Shown here: piece by piece, positions 1 to 8,253 of the stretch
Layout of the letters: the number at the start of each line of letters is the position of its first letter
How positions within the stretch are numbered: position 1 is the stretch's first letter
Assembly: GCA_003446605.1 (NCBI GenBank)
Contig: DMDF01000129.1
Coordinates: forward strand, 1-34,000
DNA from: Anaerolineaceae bacterium
GTDB taxonomy: Bacteria > Chloroflexota > Anaerolineae > Anaerolineales > Anaerolineaceae
Reading direction: 5' to 3'
DNA length: 34,000 nucleotides
The notes under the pieces: generated by a model
What the model was told of the DNA's origin: nothing
Database searches by the model: none
Seen by the model: the letters and a program-made list of their open reading frames with translations, nothing else
Translations under genes and position numbers: made by a program

Positions 1-249
1 TATTATTTTAGGGGATGGTTACCGATACTCATTATAAAAGGCAGGTGGAATAGTTTATCCGTCTGCCTTTTTCCTATAATATGGATAATCCACGCATGCC
101 CCATCCTCTTATTAAAGAGCTTGTTGGAAAATGAATTTGATTGTGTTGAGATGATCCAGGTTGGGGTCGAAAATGAGAAAAAGCGAAGCGAATTGATTTC
201 ACTGGGCATTCAATTTAAAAAGCATGTCATTTACGAACGAAATCTTTGA
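1..249 (+). CDS. C-terminal end of an unknown, probably membrane, protein (partial)
   Basis: Frame 1 is open from the first base of the window to a TGA ending at 249, giving 82 residues. The first half is hydrophobic and rich in Ile, Leu and Trp, like a membrane segment. The last 40 residues are charged and look like ordinary soluble protein, with runs such as VENEKKRSELISLGIQ. The start lies outside the window, so the family cannot be named. It is followed by 93 bases without a clear gene and then by the aminotransferase on the same strand. A TATAAT at 76-81 lies inside this frame, so part of the segment could also act as promoter DNA for the next gene. It could be a chance open frame, hence the modest confidence. 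Confidence 0.4.
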   Translation, partial: YYFRGWLPILIIKGRWNSLSVCLFPIIWIIHACPILLLKSLLENEFDCVEMIQVGVENEKKRSELISLGIQFKKHVIYERNL

Positions 250-342
250 AAAGCGAGCTTTTCCCACTGAATTCCTGATATGTGGCAGCGGGCAAAATGG
301 GGCGGCGGTGATACGATAAGAGCATTGAAAAGGAGTTGACCA

Positions 343-1449
343 TTGGATCAGACTAGAAAAATCAAGATGATGATACCCGGACCGGTGGAAGTACATCCGG
401 ATGTACTCAAAGCGATGGGCACCCCGGTAGAACCGCACTATGGCGATGCCTGGGTGCAGAAATATCAGCACGTGCTGGACATATTGAGAGAAATATTTGA
501 TACCAGCGGTGATGTCTTTCTGATGGTGGGTTCCGGGACATGTGCTATCGATGCTGCTATGGGCAGCTGCCTGCAGAGTGGGGAGCGCATTCTCATCGGC
601 AACAATGGATTTTTTGGGGATCGCCTGGTTTCGATCGCTGAACATAACGGATTGGATGTGGTTCAGATCAAAACCGAATGGGAAAAAGCTATTGATCCAC
701 AACAAATCCATGAAGCGCTAAAAAAAGATGCTTCCATCAAAGCGGTTGCGGTGGTGCATGGAGAAACATCCACCACCATATTGAACCCCATCCACGAGAT
801 CGGACCACTGGTGAGAAAGCGCGGAGCTCTGTTTTTGGTGGACGCCGTTTCATCTCTAGGCGGTGTGCCTTTTGAGATGGATGCATGGTGTGTTGATGTA
901 TGTGCGTCGGCAACGCAGAAATGCCTGGGAGCCCCTCCCGGATTAGCTCCCATTGCGTTGAATGAACGTGCCTGGCGAAGCATCGATCGCCTTGAAAAGG
1001 GGGAACATGGATGGTATGGGGACCTGCGGATTTGGCGTCAATATGCCCAGGAATGGGGTTCATGGCATCCTTCTCCCATCACTATGGCGACCAATAACGT
1101 CAATGCCTTGCTGGTGTCCTTATCCCAGTTGATGCAGGAAGGCATTCCGGCTAGGATGGAACGCTATCGGAGGTTGGCAGTACAGGTCCGAAGGGGTTTG
1201 CGAGAGGCTGGTTTTCCTCCATTTACGCCGGATGATATGATGAATCCAGTATTAACAGCAGGGGTGATGCCAAAAGGGCAGGATAGCGCTTCTATCGTGA
1301 AATACTTGCTGGATGAATATGCAGTTCAAATTTCAGGAGGGCTGGGGGCATTGAAATCAAAGATATTCCGTATCGGGCATATGTCTCCTATCATGACCGA
1401 AGCAGATATCCAGCTTGTGGTGGATGCACTGAAAAACTACCCTGGTTGA
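343..1449 (+). CDS. Class V aminotransferase (alanine/serine-glyoxylate or phosphonate aminotransferase type)
   Basis: A 368-residue PLP-dependent fold-type-I aminotransferase. The N-terminus has the family opening PGPVEVHPDVL, followed by a glycine-rich cofactor loop MVGSGTCAIDAA near residue 67. The PLP-binding aspartate is in FLVDAVSSLGG, and the Schiff-base lysine is K193 in ATQKCLGAPPG. HGETSTT is the typical substrate-side motif of the alanine-glyoxylate and serine-glyoxylate group. The length is normal for the family. The start is a TTG, chosen because GGAG lies seven bases before it and because it leaves the conserved PGPVEVHP block near the N-terminus. Amino donor and acceptor cannot be decided from sequence: alanine, serine, 2-aminoethylphosphonate and (S)-ureidoglycine enzymes look alike. 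It stands alone and is closed by its own terminator. Confidence 0.85.
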   Translation: MDQTRKIKMMIPGPVEVHPDVLKAMGTPVEPHYGDAWVQKYQHVLDILREIFDTSGDVFLMVGSGTCAIDAAMGSCLQSGERILIGNNGFFGDRLVSIAEHNGLDVVQIKTEWEKAIDPQQIHEALKKDASIKAVAVVHGETSTTILNPIHEIGPLVRKRGALFLVDAVSSLGGVPFEMDAWCVDVCASATQKCLGAPPGLAPIALNERAWRSIDRLEKGEHGWYGDLRIWRQYAQEWGSWHPSPITMATNNVNALLVSLSQLMQEGIPARMERYRRLAVQVRRGLREAGFPPFTPDDMMNPVLTAGVMPKGQDSASIVKYLLDEYAVQISGGLGALKSKIFRIGHMSPIMTEADIQLVVDALKNYPG

Positions 1450-1471
1450 TCAAGCATATTTGGTAATAATC

Positions 1472-1505
1472 AAGAACCGGAGAGCTATTCCGGTTCTTTT
1501 TTTTT
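1472..1505 (+). terminator. Intrinsic terminator after the aminotransferase gene
   Basis: A perfect 10-bp stem (AAGAACCGGA pairing with TCCGGTTCTT) with a 7-base loop is followed by a run of T. It ends the upstream transcript before the ABC ATPase gene. Confidence 0.9.
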
Positions 1506-1514
1506 AATTAAGGC

Positions 1515-1520
1515 TATAAT
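1515..1520 (+). promoter_or_regulatory. Candidate -10 box (TATAAT) for the ABC ATPase gene
   Basis: A perfect TATAAT lies 34 bases before the ATG and just after the upstream terminator. No good -35 box is visible at the usual distance, which would fall inside the terminator hairpin. Confidence 0.35.
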
Positions 1521-1554
1521 TAAGCCACTATATTCGTTCCGAAAGGAGGAAACA

Positions 1555-2673
1555 ATGGCAAACGTTATCTTTGACCATGTGGTTAAAAAATTTGGTGACG
1601 TTATCGCAGTGAACGACCTAAGTTTCAACTTAGCAGACAAAGAATTCCTGGTTTTGGTGGGTCCCTCGGGATGCGGTAAAACCACCGCCCTGCGTTGCTT
1701 GGCGGGACTGGAAGAAGTGACCTCGGGAGAGATCATGATTGATAAAAATGTGGTGAATGATGTTCCACCCAAAGATCGTGATATCGCCATGGTGTTCCAA
1801 TCCTATGCGCTCTATCCTCACATGACTGTGTTTGATAATATGGCATTTGGATTGAAGTTACGCAAAACCCCTAAGGATGAAATCCAGCGGAAAGTGGAAG
1901 AAGCCGCCAAGATATTGAACATCGAAATGCTCTTGAAAAGAAAGCCAAAAGAATTATCTGGAGGTCAGAGGCAGCGTGTTGCCGTTGGGCGTGCCATTGT
2001 GCGCGAACCCAAAGTTTTCCTCTTTGATGAACCTCTCTCAAACCTGGATGCGAAACTGCGCGTGCAGATGAGAACGGAGATCACCAAACTACATCAGCGT
2101 CTGCAAACCACTTTTATCTATGTAACCCATGATCAGATGGAAGCCATGACCATGGGTACCCGTATTGCAGTGTTGAATCAAGGAATACTACAGCAGATCG
2201 ATACTCCGCAAACCCTGTATGATAAACCCAATAATCTGTTTGTGGCTGGTTTCATTGGATCACCTGCGATGAACTTCTTTAACGGAACCATCGAGAAAAA
2301 AGACTCAAAAACGGTGATCCTGACAGAAGGATTTGAGCTGGAAATTCCAAAAGATAAGGTGAAAACTTTTGAATATTTGACCGGGAAGAAGATCATTTTT
2401 GGTATTCGTCCCGAAGATATTCACACCCCTGAATACTTACCCGCCGGTATCAAACCCGCGATGGTAAAAAGCAAGGTGGATGTAACTGAACTAATGGGGA
2501 ATGAGATATTCCTGCACTTGAAACCGCGTGAAGAAGACCCGGTATATGTTGCCCGTGTTGATCCTCGCACGCGTGTTATGGCTGGGGATGAAGTTCAGGT
2601 AGCTTTCAACATGGAAAATATCCATGTCTTTGATCCATCTGAGAATCCCGAAAATCCGGTTGCTATCCGGTAG
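1555..2673 (+). CDS. ABC transporter ATP-binding protein, sugar/glycerol-3-phosphate type (MsmX/UgpC/MalK family)
   Basis: A 372-residue cytoplasmic ATPase of CUT1-type ABC importers. Walker A is GPSGCGKTT (residues 36-44), the Q-loop is in MVFQSYALYPHMTV, the signature is LSGGQRQR, Walker B is FLFDEPLSNLDAK and the switch histidine is in YVTHDQMEAMT. After about residue 240 comes the regulatory MOP/TOBE-like region containing GIRPEDIH, which is typical of UgpC/MsmX. The start is fixed by a strong AAAGGAGG six bases before the ATG. No permease or binding-protein gene is adjacent, so it probably serves several remote sugar importers, as MsmX is known to do in Bacillus. It is bounded by hairpins on both sides and is therefore monocistronic. 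Confidence 0.93.
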   Translation: MANVIFDHVVKKFGDVIAVNDLSFNLADKEFLVLVGPSGCGKTTALRCLAGLEEVTSGEIMIDKNVVNDVPPKDRDIAMVFQSYALYPHMTVFDNMAFGLKLRKTPKDEIQRKVEEAAKILNIEMLLKRKPKELSGGQRQRVAVGRAIVREPKVFLFDEPLSNLDAKLRVQMRTEITKLHQRLQTTFIYVTHDQMEAMTMGTRIAVLNQGILQQIDTPQTLYDKPNNLFVAGFIGSPAMNFFNGTIEKKDSKTVILTEGFELEIPKDKVKTFEYLTGKKIIFGIRPEDIHTPEYLPAGIKPAMVKSKVDVTELMGNEIFLHLKPREEDPVYVARVDPRTRVMAGDEVQVAFNMENIHVFDPSENPENPVAIR

Positions 2674-2690
2674 ATAAACTATCCATCAAG

Positions 2691-2722
2691 AAAGAGAGGT
2701 GTATTTTTCTACACCTCTCTTT
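2691..2722. terminator. Terminator-like hairpin between convergent genes
   Basis: A 13-bp perfect stem (AAAGAGAGGTGTA with TACACCTCTCTTT) and 6-base loop lie just after the ABC ATPase gene. The stop codon of the converging minus-strand gene lies in this hairpin. The T tract is short, so its strength is uncertain. Confidence 0.7.
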
Positions 2723-3377
2723 TCGTCTCTTTAATAATCTTCCCACAACAAAAGTACAGGACGAGCGCCAGAATGAAGCTGATGATTCCAACTGCCAGAA
2801 ACACATTTACCCAGAATGGCGTTGGGAACAGGCGGATGAGTGAATCACTGGAATAGAACAGCCAGGTATCCCCTTCAAAAAAGAGATGATGAAAAGCAGT
2901 AAAGAGCTGATCGAAATTCAACGTGACGGCAATCAGCACGGTTAGAATGAAGAGGATGATGATAATTCCTGCTGTTTTCCCGGCTTGCATTAATTCTCGC
3001 TGCCACCCCTTTTGTTTGCCAATGAATATCCCAACCAGGAGCAATACGAGGGAACCATACCACACACGCAATACAAGCAATGTCAGGTCGCGCACGTCTT
3101 GCATGTGGCTGAGTTCTCGTTCATTAAAAAGCGGATTCCCATCCGGGAGCGTGAGGGCTTGGTATTCTTCGTCTGAAACTTTTCCTAACAGATAATCAAT
3201 AGATTGGTAGGCATACGCGGTTCTTTCTTCAAGGGTGAATCCAAATTTATCCTCTGGAACACCGAAGAGATTGTATTCCAGGTCAATAAACGAGGATGTT
3301 AAGCACAGGCGGATTCCACCAATAATGACCACCAAACAAAGAACACTGCATAAGATAATTTTAAAGATGGTCTTCAT
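2709..3377 (-). CDS. DUF1461-like integral membrane protein
   Basis: A 222-residue membrane protein. A hydrophobic N-terminal segment (about residues 5-28) is followed by an extracytoplasmic stretch, and then by three hydrophobic segments near residues 108-122, 134-154 and 190-212. The stretch between the first two helices carries GFTLEERTAYA, a central NPLFNERELSHM and QDVRDL. These match my memory of the DUF1461 (TIGR01906) family, membrane proteins without known function. Its ATG overlaps the stop of the upstream spermidine-synthase-like gene by four bases, so the two are translationally coupled and probably work at the same membrane. The C-terminus is lysine-rich and cytoplasmic. Confidence 0.75.
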   Translation of the reverse strand: MKTIFKIILCSVLCLVVIIGGIRLCLTSSFIDLEYNLFGVPEDKFGFTLEERTAYAYQSIDYLLGKVSDEEYQALTLPDGNPLFNERELSHMQDVRDLTLLVLRVWYGSLVLLLVGIFIGKQKGWQRELMQAGKTAGIIIILFILTVLIAVTLNFDQLFTAFHHLFFEGDTWLFYSSDSLIRLFPTPFWVNVFLAVGIISFILALVLYFCCGKIIKETKREV

Positions 3378-4936
3378 TGCAATTTTTCAATTCCTCCGGA
3401 TAAATAAAAATCGATGAGCATACTATTAACAAGCTGCTCGATGGGTGCCTTATCATCTGTAAATACAAGCTTACTCTCACCCACAGGTTGCAAATTGATA
3501 ATGGTTGTCTCAAGTGTATTCTTGAGTAAGGATGGCATATTCCCTTCGGCATCCAGCAGCAGGTAGTTGGAATACAAATTATCAACCGTTGTTTTGGCGC
3601 GCGTGGCATAGATGATGGAATTGAAGGTGTTAGGAACATCACTAACGTAGATGGAGGGAAAGACCTGCCTGATGGTGGTGGCAAGGGCATCCACCAGGCG
3701 CCGATCTCCACCTATCTGGGCTACGTTGATGACCAGTACGCCATCTTCCGACAGGTGGTTGTACACTTCAGTGAAAAATTCCACGGTCGTGAGGTGAGCC
3801 GGGATGTAGGGGGGGCGATAGGCATCTATTGAGATGAGCTGGTATTTTGTATCCAGCATACGCAGCCCCAAGCGTGCATCCTGCGCATATACCGTTAGAT
3901 TCGGGATATCATTCAGACCAAAGTATTGTTCTCCGACCTCGATGACAGTTTCATCGATTTCAAAACCATCCATGTGACTGTTGGGGAAAACGCTGGCAGC
4001 CTGCCGGGCGCTGGTTCCACCAGCCAACCCAAGGATGGCGATGGCATGTACATCGGTGGTTTGATAAGGGGGAGCGTTGAAGAAGGGCGCTGCGATTACC
4101 TGGCGCCAGGTAGCCTGGTAATCTAATGTATCAGGGTGGTAGATGGAATGAATACCCTGCCCCTCGTTCAATCGCAGCATGTTGTAGCCAGATTGCTGCT
4201 GTACCTGTATGTAGTTATATTGTGATTCCTTTTCGTAGATCAAGCCATCCGCGATCTTATCGCTGCCGCGCAACCCAACCCAGGCGCAGAGCACCACCAC
4301 AACCAGCATCCAGCTGTATTTAACCAGAACCTTTTTCCATCCGATTTTCGTTTTTAGGAAGCCGCCCAAACTGACCAAGAACAGGATCCCACTCAAAACC
4401 AAAAAGGTGCGGTAGGTTCCCAAGCTGGGGATGAGAACCAGTACTGGGAGGAAAGTGCCAATGAATGAACCTACGGTTGAAACGGCATATACTTTTCCGG
4501 CAAGGTTGCCGGATTCACGGGTATTTTCCACCAGCAGGCGGATGGCAAAAGGGGAAGCCATGCTCAACAAGATCATCGGGATGCTGAATAAGAGCAGCAC
4601 TACTATAAAAGTGATCACCAGAGGAGCGACATCTAAATGGTCCATTGCTTGGCTGGCTAACCGTAGAAGAGGTTTGGAAATTGAAGGGATCAAGCCAGTG
4701 GAGAAGGCTGCCCACATAACGGTTTCATAGAGGGATTCTTCGTGGGGTGAGCGGTCTGCGCGTTTTCCCCCCAGCACGGACCCAATAGTCATATAAATGA
4801 GAATGGACCCGATGATGCATGCCCAGATAAGATTACTCGACCCAAAGTAATTGGATAATAGACGCGATGCGGAGAGTTCAATCGCAAGACTGACCAGACC
4901 GGTGAAAAATACAGTGATGAAAATTCTACGCTGCAT
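3374..4936 (-). CDS. Membrane-anchored spermidine-synthase-like protein
   Basis: A 520-residue two-part protein. Residues 1 to about 215 form six or seven membrane helices of the MFS-like type often fused to SpeE domains, starting with FFTGLVSLAIELSASRLL. Residues of about 290-460 form an aminopropyltransferase/methyltransferase Rossmann domain, with a nucleotide-binding loop GLAGGTSARQ, the acidic strand end GFEIDE, the segment VYAQDARLGL and the catalytic-loop position IDAYRPPYIP. The canonical GGGDG and D-S-T-D-P motifs of true spermidine synthases are changed, so polyamine synthesis should not be assumed. Related fused proteins are widespread and mostly uncharacterised. The downstream DUF1461-like gene overlaps it by four bases. 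The ATG lies 42 bases from the diverging nnr promoter region. Confidence 0.85.
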   Translation of the reverse strand: MQRRIFITVFFTGLVSLAIELSASRLLSNYFGSSNLIWACIIGSILIYMTIGSVLGGKRADRSPHEESLYETVMWAAFSTGLIPSISKPLLRLASQAMDHLDVAPLVITFIVVLLLFSIPMILLSMASPFAIRLLVENTRESGNLAGKVYAVSTVGSFIGTFLPVLVLIPSLGTYRTFLVLSGILFLVSLGGFLKTKIGWKKVLVKYSWMLVVVVLCAWVGLRGSDKIADGLIYEKESQYNYIQVQQQSGYNMLRLNEGQGIHSIYHPDTLDYQATWRQVIAAPFFNAPPYQTTDVHAIAILGLAGGTSARQAASVFPNSHMDGFEIDETVIEVGEQYFGLNDIPNLTVYAQDARLGLRMLDTKYQLISIDAYRPPYIPAHLTTVEFFTEVYNHLSEDGVLVINVAQIGGDRRLVDALATTIRQVFPSIYVSDVPNTFNSIIYATRAKTTVDNLYSNYLLLDAEGNMPSLLKNTLETTIINLQPVGESKLVFTDDKAPIEQLVNSMLIDFYLSGGIEKLQ

Positions 4937-4973
4937 AGTTCGATTATATCTGAATTATCGTACTAGAATCCAA

Positions 4974-4979
4974 TATAAT
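4974..4979 (+). promoter_or_regulatory. Candidate -10 box for nnr
   Basis: A perfect TATAAT, with a weak -35-like CTGAAT 18 bases upstream. The first possible ATG (4978) overlaps this box, so transcription should begin after it. This favours a later translation start. Confidence 0.5.
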
Positions 4980-5004
4980 GAAGCAAGAAGAGATGGAGGC
5001 AGGA

Positions 5005-6567
5005 TTGTACAGAATTGTGAACATAGAGCAGATGCATAGGCTTGAACAGGAAGCAGATCAAAGCGGGTTAAGCTTCGCGCAGATGATGCAAAATGCCGGT
5101 AGGGGAGTAGGGGAATTCATCTATCACCGTTGGAAAGAAGGCGATTTTCACTCCACGTTAGGATTGGTTGGACCAGGGAATAATGGTGGTGACACTTTGG
5201 TGGCGCTCACTTACCTGCAGGAAAAAGGTTGGGTCACCAGAGCATATCTCTTGAAGGATCGCGATGCTCAAGATGAACTGATGCAAACCTACTTGCAAGC
5301 AGGAGGCACGCTGTGCTACCACAGTCAGGATGAACATTTTAAGCAGCTGGATGCAGCTATCCAGCAAGCGGATATCCTGCTGGATGGTATTCTGGGCACG
5401 GGTATTCAACTACCGCTACGGGGAGTGGTGAAACAGGTGCTGAGCCATCTAAAAGAGAGGGATAAGCTCCCCTTCATTGTCGCTGTGGATTGCCCATCGG
5501 GTGTGGATTGTGAATCAGGAGAGGTTGATGACGCGGTCTTGCATGCCGATTGGACTATCTGTATAGCAGCCATGAAACAGGGACTGCTGCGGTTCCCTGC
5601 CTTTGAATATGTGGGCGCAATAGGTATAGTGGATATTGCTCTCCCCGATGATCTTGGAAGCTGGGAAGGTATTGCGGAATATTGTGTTGAGCAGACTGCG
5701 GTGCGTTCAATTTTACCCAAACGTCCTATGCAGGCACACAAAGGCACCTTCGGAACGGCTGTGCTGTTTGCTGGTTCAAAGAATTATCCGGGCGCTGCCT
5801 ATCTGGCTGCACAAGCTGCATATCGCATCGGGACGGGATTGGTGCAGATCGCGACCATTCCATCTGTGCAGTACATGCTGGCTGGGGCACTACCCGAAGC
5901 AACTTGGGCACTGCTGGATGAAAAGCAAGACGGTTTTGCCTGGAATGCGAGCAAAGACCTTGAAAACATCCTTTTGCGTGCAACTTCTCTATTGATTGGA
6001 CCTGGATGGGGGTCAGGCAGGGATACGCTGGCGTTCTATCAGGATCTCTTGTATGTGTTAAAGGATGTGGATCGCTGGAAGTATCATGGCGTGGTGCTAG
6101 ATGCGGATGGCTTGAACCTGCTCTGTGAAATACCCGATTTTGAGCATGTTTTACCTGTGAATGCTATTCTTACACCGCATCCCGGTGAAATGGCACGCCT
6201 GACAGGAAAACCCATTCATGAAATCCAGAGCGATCGTATCTCTGTTGTGCGCAAGGCTGCCATGGATTGGAAATGTGTGGTGGTACTGAAAGGTGCATTA
6301 ACCGTGATTGCAGAACCGGAGGGGCAGGTGGCGGAAATCCCAATTGCTACCGCTGCACTTGCCACTGCCGGCAGCGGGGATGTTCTGGCAGGCATGCTGT
6401 GTGGATTGCTAGCGCAAGGGATGAATCCCTTTGATGCAGCCTGTGGAGCTGCCTGGATGCATGCCAGAGCTGGGGTGATCGCTGAAAAATGTATGGGTCA
6501 CGCGGCGTGCGTGCTGGCGGGGGATGTTCTCCGGGCAATACCAGATGTAATGAACGAATTAAAATAA
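5005..6567 (+). CDS. nnr: Bifunctional NAD(P)H-hydrate epimerase / ADP-dependent NAD(P)H-hydrate dehydratase
   Basis: A cofactor repair enzyme that epimerises and dehydrates damaged NADHX/NADPHX. The N-terminal YjeF_N epimerase domain (about 1-215) starts with IVNIEQMHRLEQEAD and holds the NAD-site loop GPGNNGGDTLV and the segment DCPSGVDCESG. The C-terminal ribokinase-like dehydratase domain (about 225-515) has KGTFGTAVLFAGSKNYPGAA, LTPHPGEMARLTG and the catalytic TAGSGDVLAGMLCGL. The two-domain length is normal for bacteria. I place the start at the TTG at 5005, with GGAGG five bases before it, because the upstream ATG at 4978 overlaps a TATAAT and the family usually starts just before this IVxxEQM block. 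ATGs at 4978 and 4993 are alternatives. The gene ends in a bidirectional terminator. Confidence 0.93.
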   Translation: MYRIVNIEQMHRLEQEADQSGLSFAQMMQNAGRGVGEFIYHRWKEGDFHSTLGLVGPGNNGGDTLVALTYLQEKGWVTRAYLLKDRDAQDELMQTYLQAGGTLCYHSQDEHFKQLDAAIQQADILLDGILGTGIQLPLRGVVKQVLSHLKERDKLPFIVAVDCPSGVDCESGEVDDAVLHADWTICIAAMKQGLLRFPAFEYVGAIGIVDIALPDDLGSWEGIAEYCVEQTAVRSILPKRPMQAHKGTFGTAVLFAGSKNYPGAAYLAAQAAYRIGTGLVQIATIPSVQYMLAGALPEATWALLDEKQDGFAWNASKDLENILLRATSLLIGPGWGSGRDTLAFYQDLLYVLKDVDRWKYHGVVLDADGLNLLCEIPDFEHVLPVNAILTPHPGEMARLTGKPIHEIQSDRISVVRKAAMDWKCVVVLKGALTVIAEPEGQVAEIPIATAALATAGSGDVLAGMLCGLLAQGMNPFDAACGAAWMHARAGVIAEKCMGHAACVLAGDVLRAIPDVMNELK

Positions 6568-6598
6568 AGAACAGGATGCGATCAGCATCCTGTTCTTT
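6566..6598. terminator. Bidirectional terminator between nnr and the YtxH-like gene
   Basis: A perfect 14-bp stem (AAAGAACAGGATGC with its complement) and 5-base loop are flanked by A/T-rich tails on both sides. It serves the two converging genes. Confidence 0.85.
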
Positions 6599-6610
6599 GT
6601 ACTGCTTTGG

Positions 6611-6964
6611 CTATTCTTGCTTTGTTGTTTTATTCGGAGCGGCTGCTTTTGTGGCTGCAGGTTTTTCTTTTTTGCTTTCGAGTAGAACCTGCCCTTTTTC
6701 AGCTACTTCGGCTGCTTTCTTTTTGGTTGTATCAAGAAATTCACCGGTTTTGTCGGATACTTCATCAACGACCTTCTCAGTTTTTGCGACCACTTCATCC
6801 ACGTAGGTGGAAGCTTGATCATGAAGTTCCACCGATTTTTCTTTAATTTGTTTTCGTGTTTCTTCACCAGATTGGGGAGCCAACAATAACGCTACGATCG
6901 CGCCTGTAACACCGCCCACGATAAGCCCTGATAAAAATGAACCAAAATTGTCACGGTCAGACAT
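6611..6964 (-). CDS. YtxH-like membrane-anchored protein
   Basis: A 117-residue protein. It begins with a glycine-rich membrane segment, FLSGLIVGGVTGAIVALLLA (residues 10-29), then the family-typical PQSGEETRKQI. A long charged amphipathic helical tail follows, rich in Lys, Glu, Val and Ala, and the end is Ala/Lys-rich. This is the layout of YtxH/GvpP-like general stress proteins, whose molecular role is poorly known. The upstream DUF948-like gene ends 25 bases away on the same strand, and such pairs are common in Gram-positives and Chloroflexota. A strong AGGAGG lies before the ATG. Confidence 0.8.
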   Translation of the reverse strand: MSDRDNFGSFLSGLIVGGVTGAIVALLLAPQSGEETRKQIKEKSVELHDQASTYVDEVVAKTEKVVDEVSDKTGEFLDTTKKKAAEVAEKGQVLLESKKEKPAATKAAAPNKTTKQE

Positions 6965-6989
6965 ATTTCATCCTCCTTTTTAGTATTGA

Positions 6990-7454
6990 TTATTTTTTTA
7001 TGATTCCCAGCATTTCAAACATTTTTCTGGCACCTGCCACATAGCTGTTGGCTTTGATAACCGGCTGCACTGCCCTTTTACTGAGAAAATTGGTAGTACC
7101 TTTCACCGTATCGATGGTCTCTTTGGTGTCGCTGATGATGGGTTTGATCTCGGTTTGCAGCATATTGGTCAATAAAGCCAGTTGGATTACCAGGATAACC
7201 AACGCAACACCGATCACGAAAGATTCAAATGCTAAAACGATGATGAAGATATCCCGTACCTGGCTGGTTGTGTCTGGACCTGCTTTGGCAAGCCAGAAAA
7301 TGCCGTAGATGGTAACAGCCAGCAGTACAATGATAGCAACGATTATCCACAACAGCTTCTTCTTGTCAACGGAAGGGGTGGATTCGGACGTTCGATTTTC
7401 TTCTACTTGCGGTTGGGGTAATTTTTCCATAGGTATCATCTTGTGGCTACTCAT
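6990..7454 (-). CDS. Small membrane protein, DUF948-like
   Basis: A 154-residue protein with a polar N-terminus and two hydrophobic segments, at about residues 33-55 and 68-95. A helical, charged C-terminal region follows, in which a stretch like IKPIISDTKETIDTVKGT recalls the DUF948 family found beside YtxH genes. The function is unknown; a role in envelope stress together with the YtxH-like partner is inference from context only. The first ATG is just four bases after a TATAAT, so either the mRNA is leaderless or the true start is one of the internal ATGs at residues 6 or 9. Confidence is high that the gene is real and lower for the family. Confidence 0.75.
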   Translation of the reverse strand: MSSHKMIPMEKLPQPQVEENRTSESTPSVDKKKLLWIIVAIIVLLAVTIYGIFWLAKAGPDTTSQVRDIFIIVLAFESFVIGVALVILVIQLALLTNMLQTEIKPIISDTKETIDTVKGTTNFLSKRAVQPVIKANSYVAGARKMFEMLGIIKK

Positions 7455-7457
7455 TTC

Positions 7458-7466
7458 ATTATAACA
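7458..7466 (-). promoter_or_regulatory. Extended -10 promoter for the DUF948-like/YtxH-like pair
   Basis: Read on the minus strand it is TGTTATAAT, a TGn extended -10 element with a perfect TATAAT. No clear -35 is seen. It lies almost directly on the first ATG of the downstream gene. Confidence 0.55.
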
Positions 7467-7659
7467 TATCCGTTTTAACCCTTAAATTATAGATTCGTTA
7501 TAGACCAAACGTTAATAAATTCCCTTTTATCAAGCAAGGTTGGGCTATTATTAAAGCATGGCGGGGTTGCCGTGATTCACATGATTCACACATGATTTGG
7601 AAAAAATGGATTTCTGTATTAAACTAATTAGTTGCTTAGTTATTTTTAAGGAAAATGAG

Positions 7660-8253
7660 ATGACGATAGAGAAATTTATGATTGTGGGCTTGGGTAATCC
7701 CGGAAAACAATATGAAGATAACCGTCACAATGTGGGTTTTATGGTGGCGGATGTGTTGTCACAACGCTGGAAGATTGACCTGAAAAGAAAACGCAAGAAT
7801 GCACTTACGGGGGAGGGTGTTTTTGCGGGGCATTCGGTTATTCTTGTCAAACCGCAAACCTTCATGAATAACTCGGGTTTGTCAGTAGGACCTCTGCAGA
7901 GATTGTATGGCATCCAGGCGGGGAACCTGCTTATCATTTATGACGATCTCGATCTCCCCTTTGGGCGCATCCGACTGCGCGCATCTGGCGGGGCAGCAGG
8001 GCATCATGGTATGGAATCCATCATCGAGAAAGTTTCCACCCGAGATTTTCCGAGATTGCGTGTAGGCATTGGGCGTCCTAAATACGAAGGAGAAGAGGTG
8101 ATCGATTTCGTGTTGAAGAGCTTCCAGTCATCAGATAAGAAAAAATTGACTGTGGTTCTTAACCAGGCTGCCGATGCGGTGGAAATGGTTCTGCGATCTG
8201 GTATTGAGATCGCCATGACGCAGTTTAACGGTACTTTTTTGGATGATGAATGA
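7660..8253 (+). CDS. pth: Peptidyl-tRNA hydrolase
   Basis: A cytoplasmic esterase that frees tRNA from peptidyl-tRNA dropped by ribosomes, 197 residues from the chosen start. Family motifs are MIVGLGNPGKQYEDNRHNVG, with the conserved Asn and the catalytic His in NRHNVG, then KPQTFMNNSG, YDDLDLPFGRIRLR with the catalytic Asp, and GGAAGHHGMESI. The open frame extends to 7597, but the ATG at 7660 has AAGGA seven bases before it and gives the normal short N-terminus. The stop overlaps the mfd start by four bases (ATGA), so translation of the two is coupled in a pth-mfd-uvrB run. Confidence 0.97.
   Translation: MTIEKFMIVGLGNPGKQYEDNRHNVGFMVADVLSQRWKIDLKRKRKNALTGEGVFAGHSVILVKPQTFMNNSGLSVGPLQRLYGIQAGNLLIIYDDLDLPFGRIRLRASGGAAGHHGMESIIEKVSTRDFPRLRVGIGRPKYEGEEVIDFVLKSFQSSDKKKLTVVLNQAADAVEMVLRSGIEIAMTQFNGTFLDDE

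Noticed and set aside
222..317. A 31-codon plus-strand frame before the aminotransferase gene
   Set aside because: No ribosome site and no recognisable protein; it overlaps the end of the partial first gene.
199..711. A 170-codon minus-strand open frame
   Set aside because: Antisense to the aminotransferase, with no family motifs; the plus-strand gene is certain.
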